Of a stretch of 64,000 bases of DNA, positions 63,759 through 64,000 are shown in pieces. The notes beneath the pieces were generated by a model. That model did not search any database, was not told where the DNA came from, and worked only from the letters and a program-made list of their open reading frames with translations. The translations under genes and the position numbers were made by a program. Source of the stretch: Thunnus maccoyii (taxonomy: Eukaryota; Chordata; Actinopteri; Scombriformes; Scombridae); assembly GCF_910596095.1 (NCBI RefSeq), contig NC_056535.1:30162005-30226004 (forward strand), written 5' to 3'. How positions within the stretch are numbered: position 1 is the stretch's first letter; each line of letters starts with the position of its first letter.

Positions 63759-64000
63759 GCAGTGTACACCAACAGCCATCAATATCTTAAAGGGAAGTAC
63801 TATCAAATATAATTACATTTCATTAGTATCTTTATGAATGAATGAAACAGAATTACTGTTAAATGTAAATTAATGTTTATGATTAAACTGTGATGAAACT
63901 CTGGATGCTTTACAATCTGTAAAAGTACCATCAGTTTAATTCTGCTGTCAGTCGTGTTGTCACAGTGAGAGTCTCTTTATTTAAAGGTACAGATTTCATT
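63759..64000. other. 3' flank of TRIM copy 6, window end
   Basis: Homologous to the other TRIM 3' flanks (TGTGATGAAACTCTGGATGC, TACAATCTGTAAAAGTACCA). The array may continue beyond the window. Confidence 0.75.

Overview
The window looks like nuclear DNA of a spiny-rayed (percomorph-type) teleost fish. The signs are spliced vertebrate genes with canonical GT/AG introns, very frequent (CA)n/(GT)n microsatellites, and several dispersed repeat families of fish type. It is not prokaryotic, so there are no operons or ribosome binding sites. The species cannot be named from the sequence alone.

Left third (1-25,100): the 3' two-thirds of one plus-strand, multi-exon gene of the MTSS family (missing-in-metastasis / ABBA; I-BAR plus WH2 actin and membrane regulators). 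Twelve coding exons can be placed between 1144 and 23940; all have canonical splice sites and join in one continuous frame of 762 complete codons. The first exon or exons, with the N-terminal part of the I-BAR domain, lie upstream. Notable points are a 27-nt in-frame microexon, a long glutamine-rich stretch in the last exon, and a C-terminal WH2 motif that seems one residue short. Introns hold microsatellites, a 460-bp Tc1/mariner relic, and several copies of short dispersed repeats.

Middle (25,100-35,200): no protein gene was recognised. It holds dispersed repeats, microsatellites and a dead LINE (L2/Rex-like) on the minus strand with recognisable reverse-transcriptase motifs.

Right part (35,200-64,000): a tandem array of six plus-strand, intronless TRIM genes (RING, B-box2, coiled coil, PRY-SPRY; closest to the fish TRIM35 / zinc-binding protein A33-like group). 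Units are about 4.3-6.2 kb and their 5' and 3' flanks are homologous. Five copies are intact. Copy 4 has lost its RING through a 163-nt deletion, which fuses an overlapping upstream ORF to the rest of the protein. All copies end in a GAT-microsatellite-encoded acidic tail (about 9 to 67 residues). Copies 2 and 3 have lost a B-box zinc ligand, and copy 3 has a basic coiled coil. An ISRE-like motif sits about 250 bp before every start codon, which fits the innate-immune role known for many TRIM proteins. Between genes lie duplicated repeat blocks, an hAT-like insertion, a long-TIR MITE, LINE 3' tails and hairpins.
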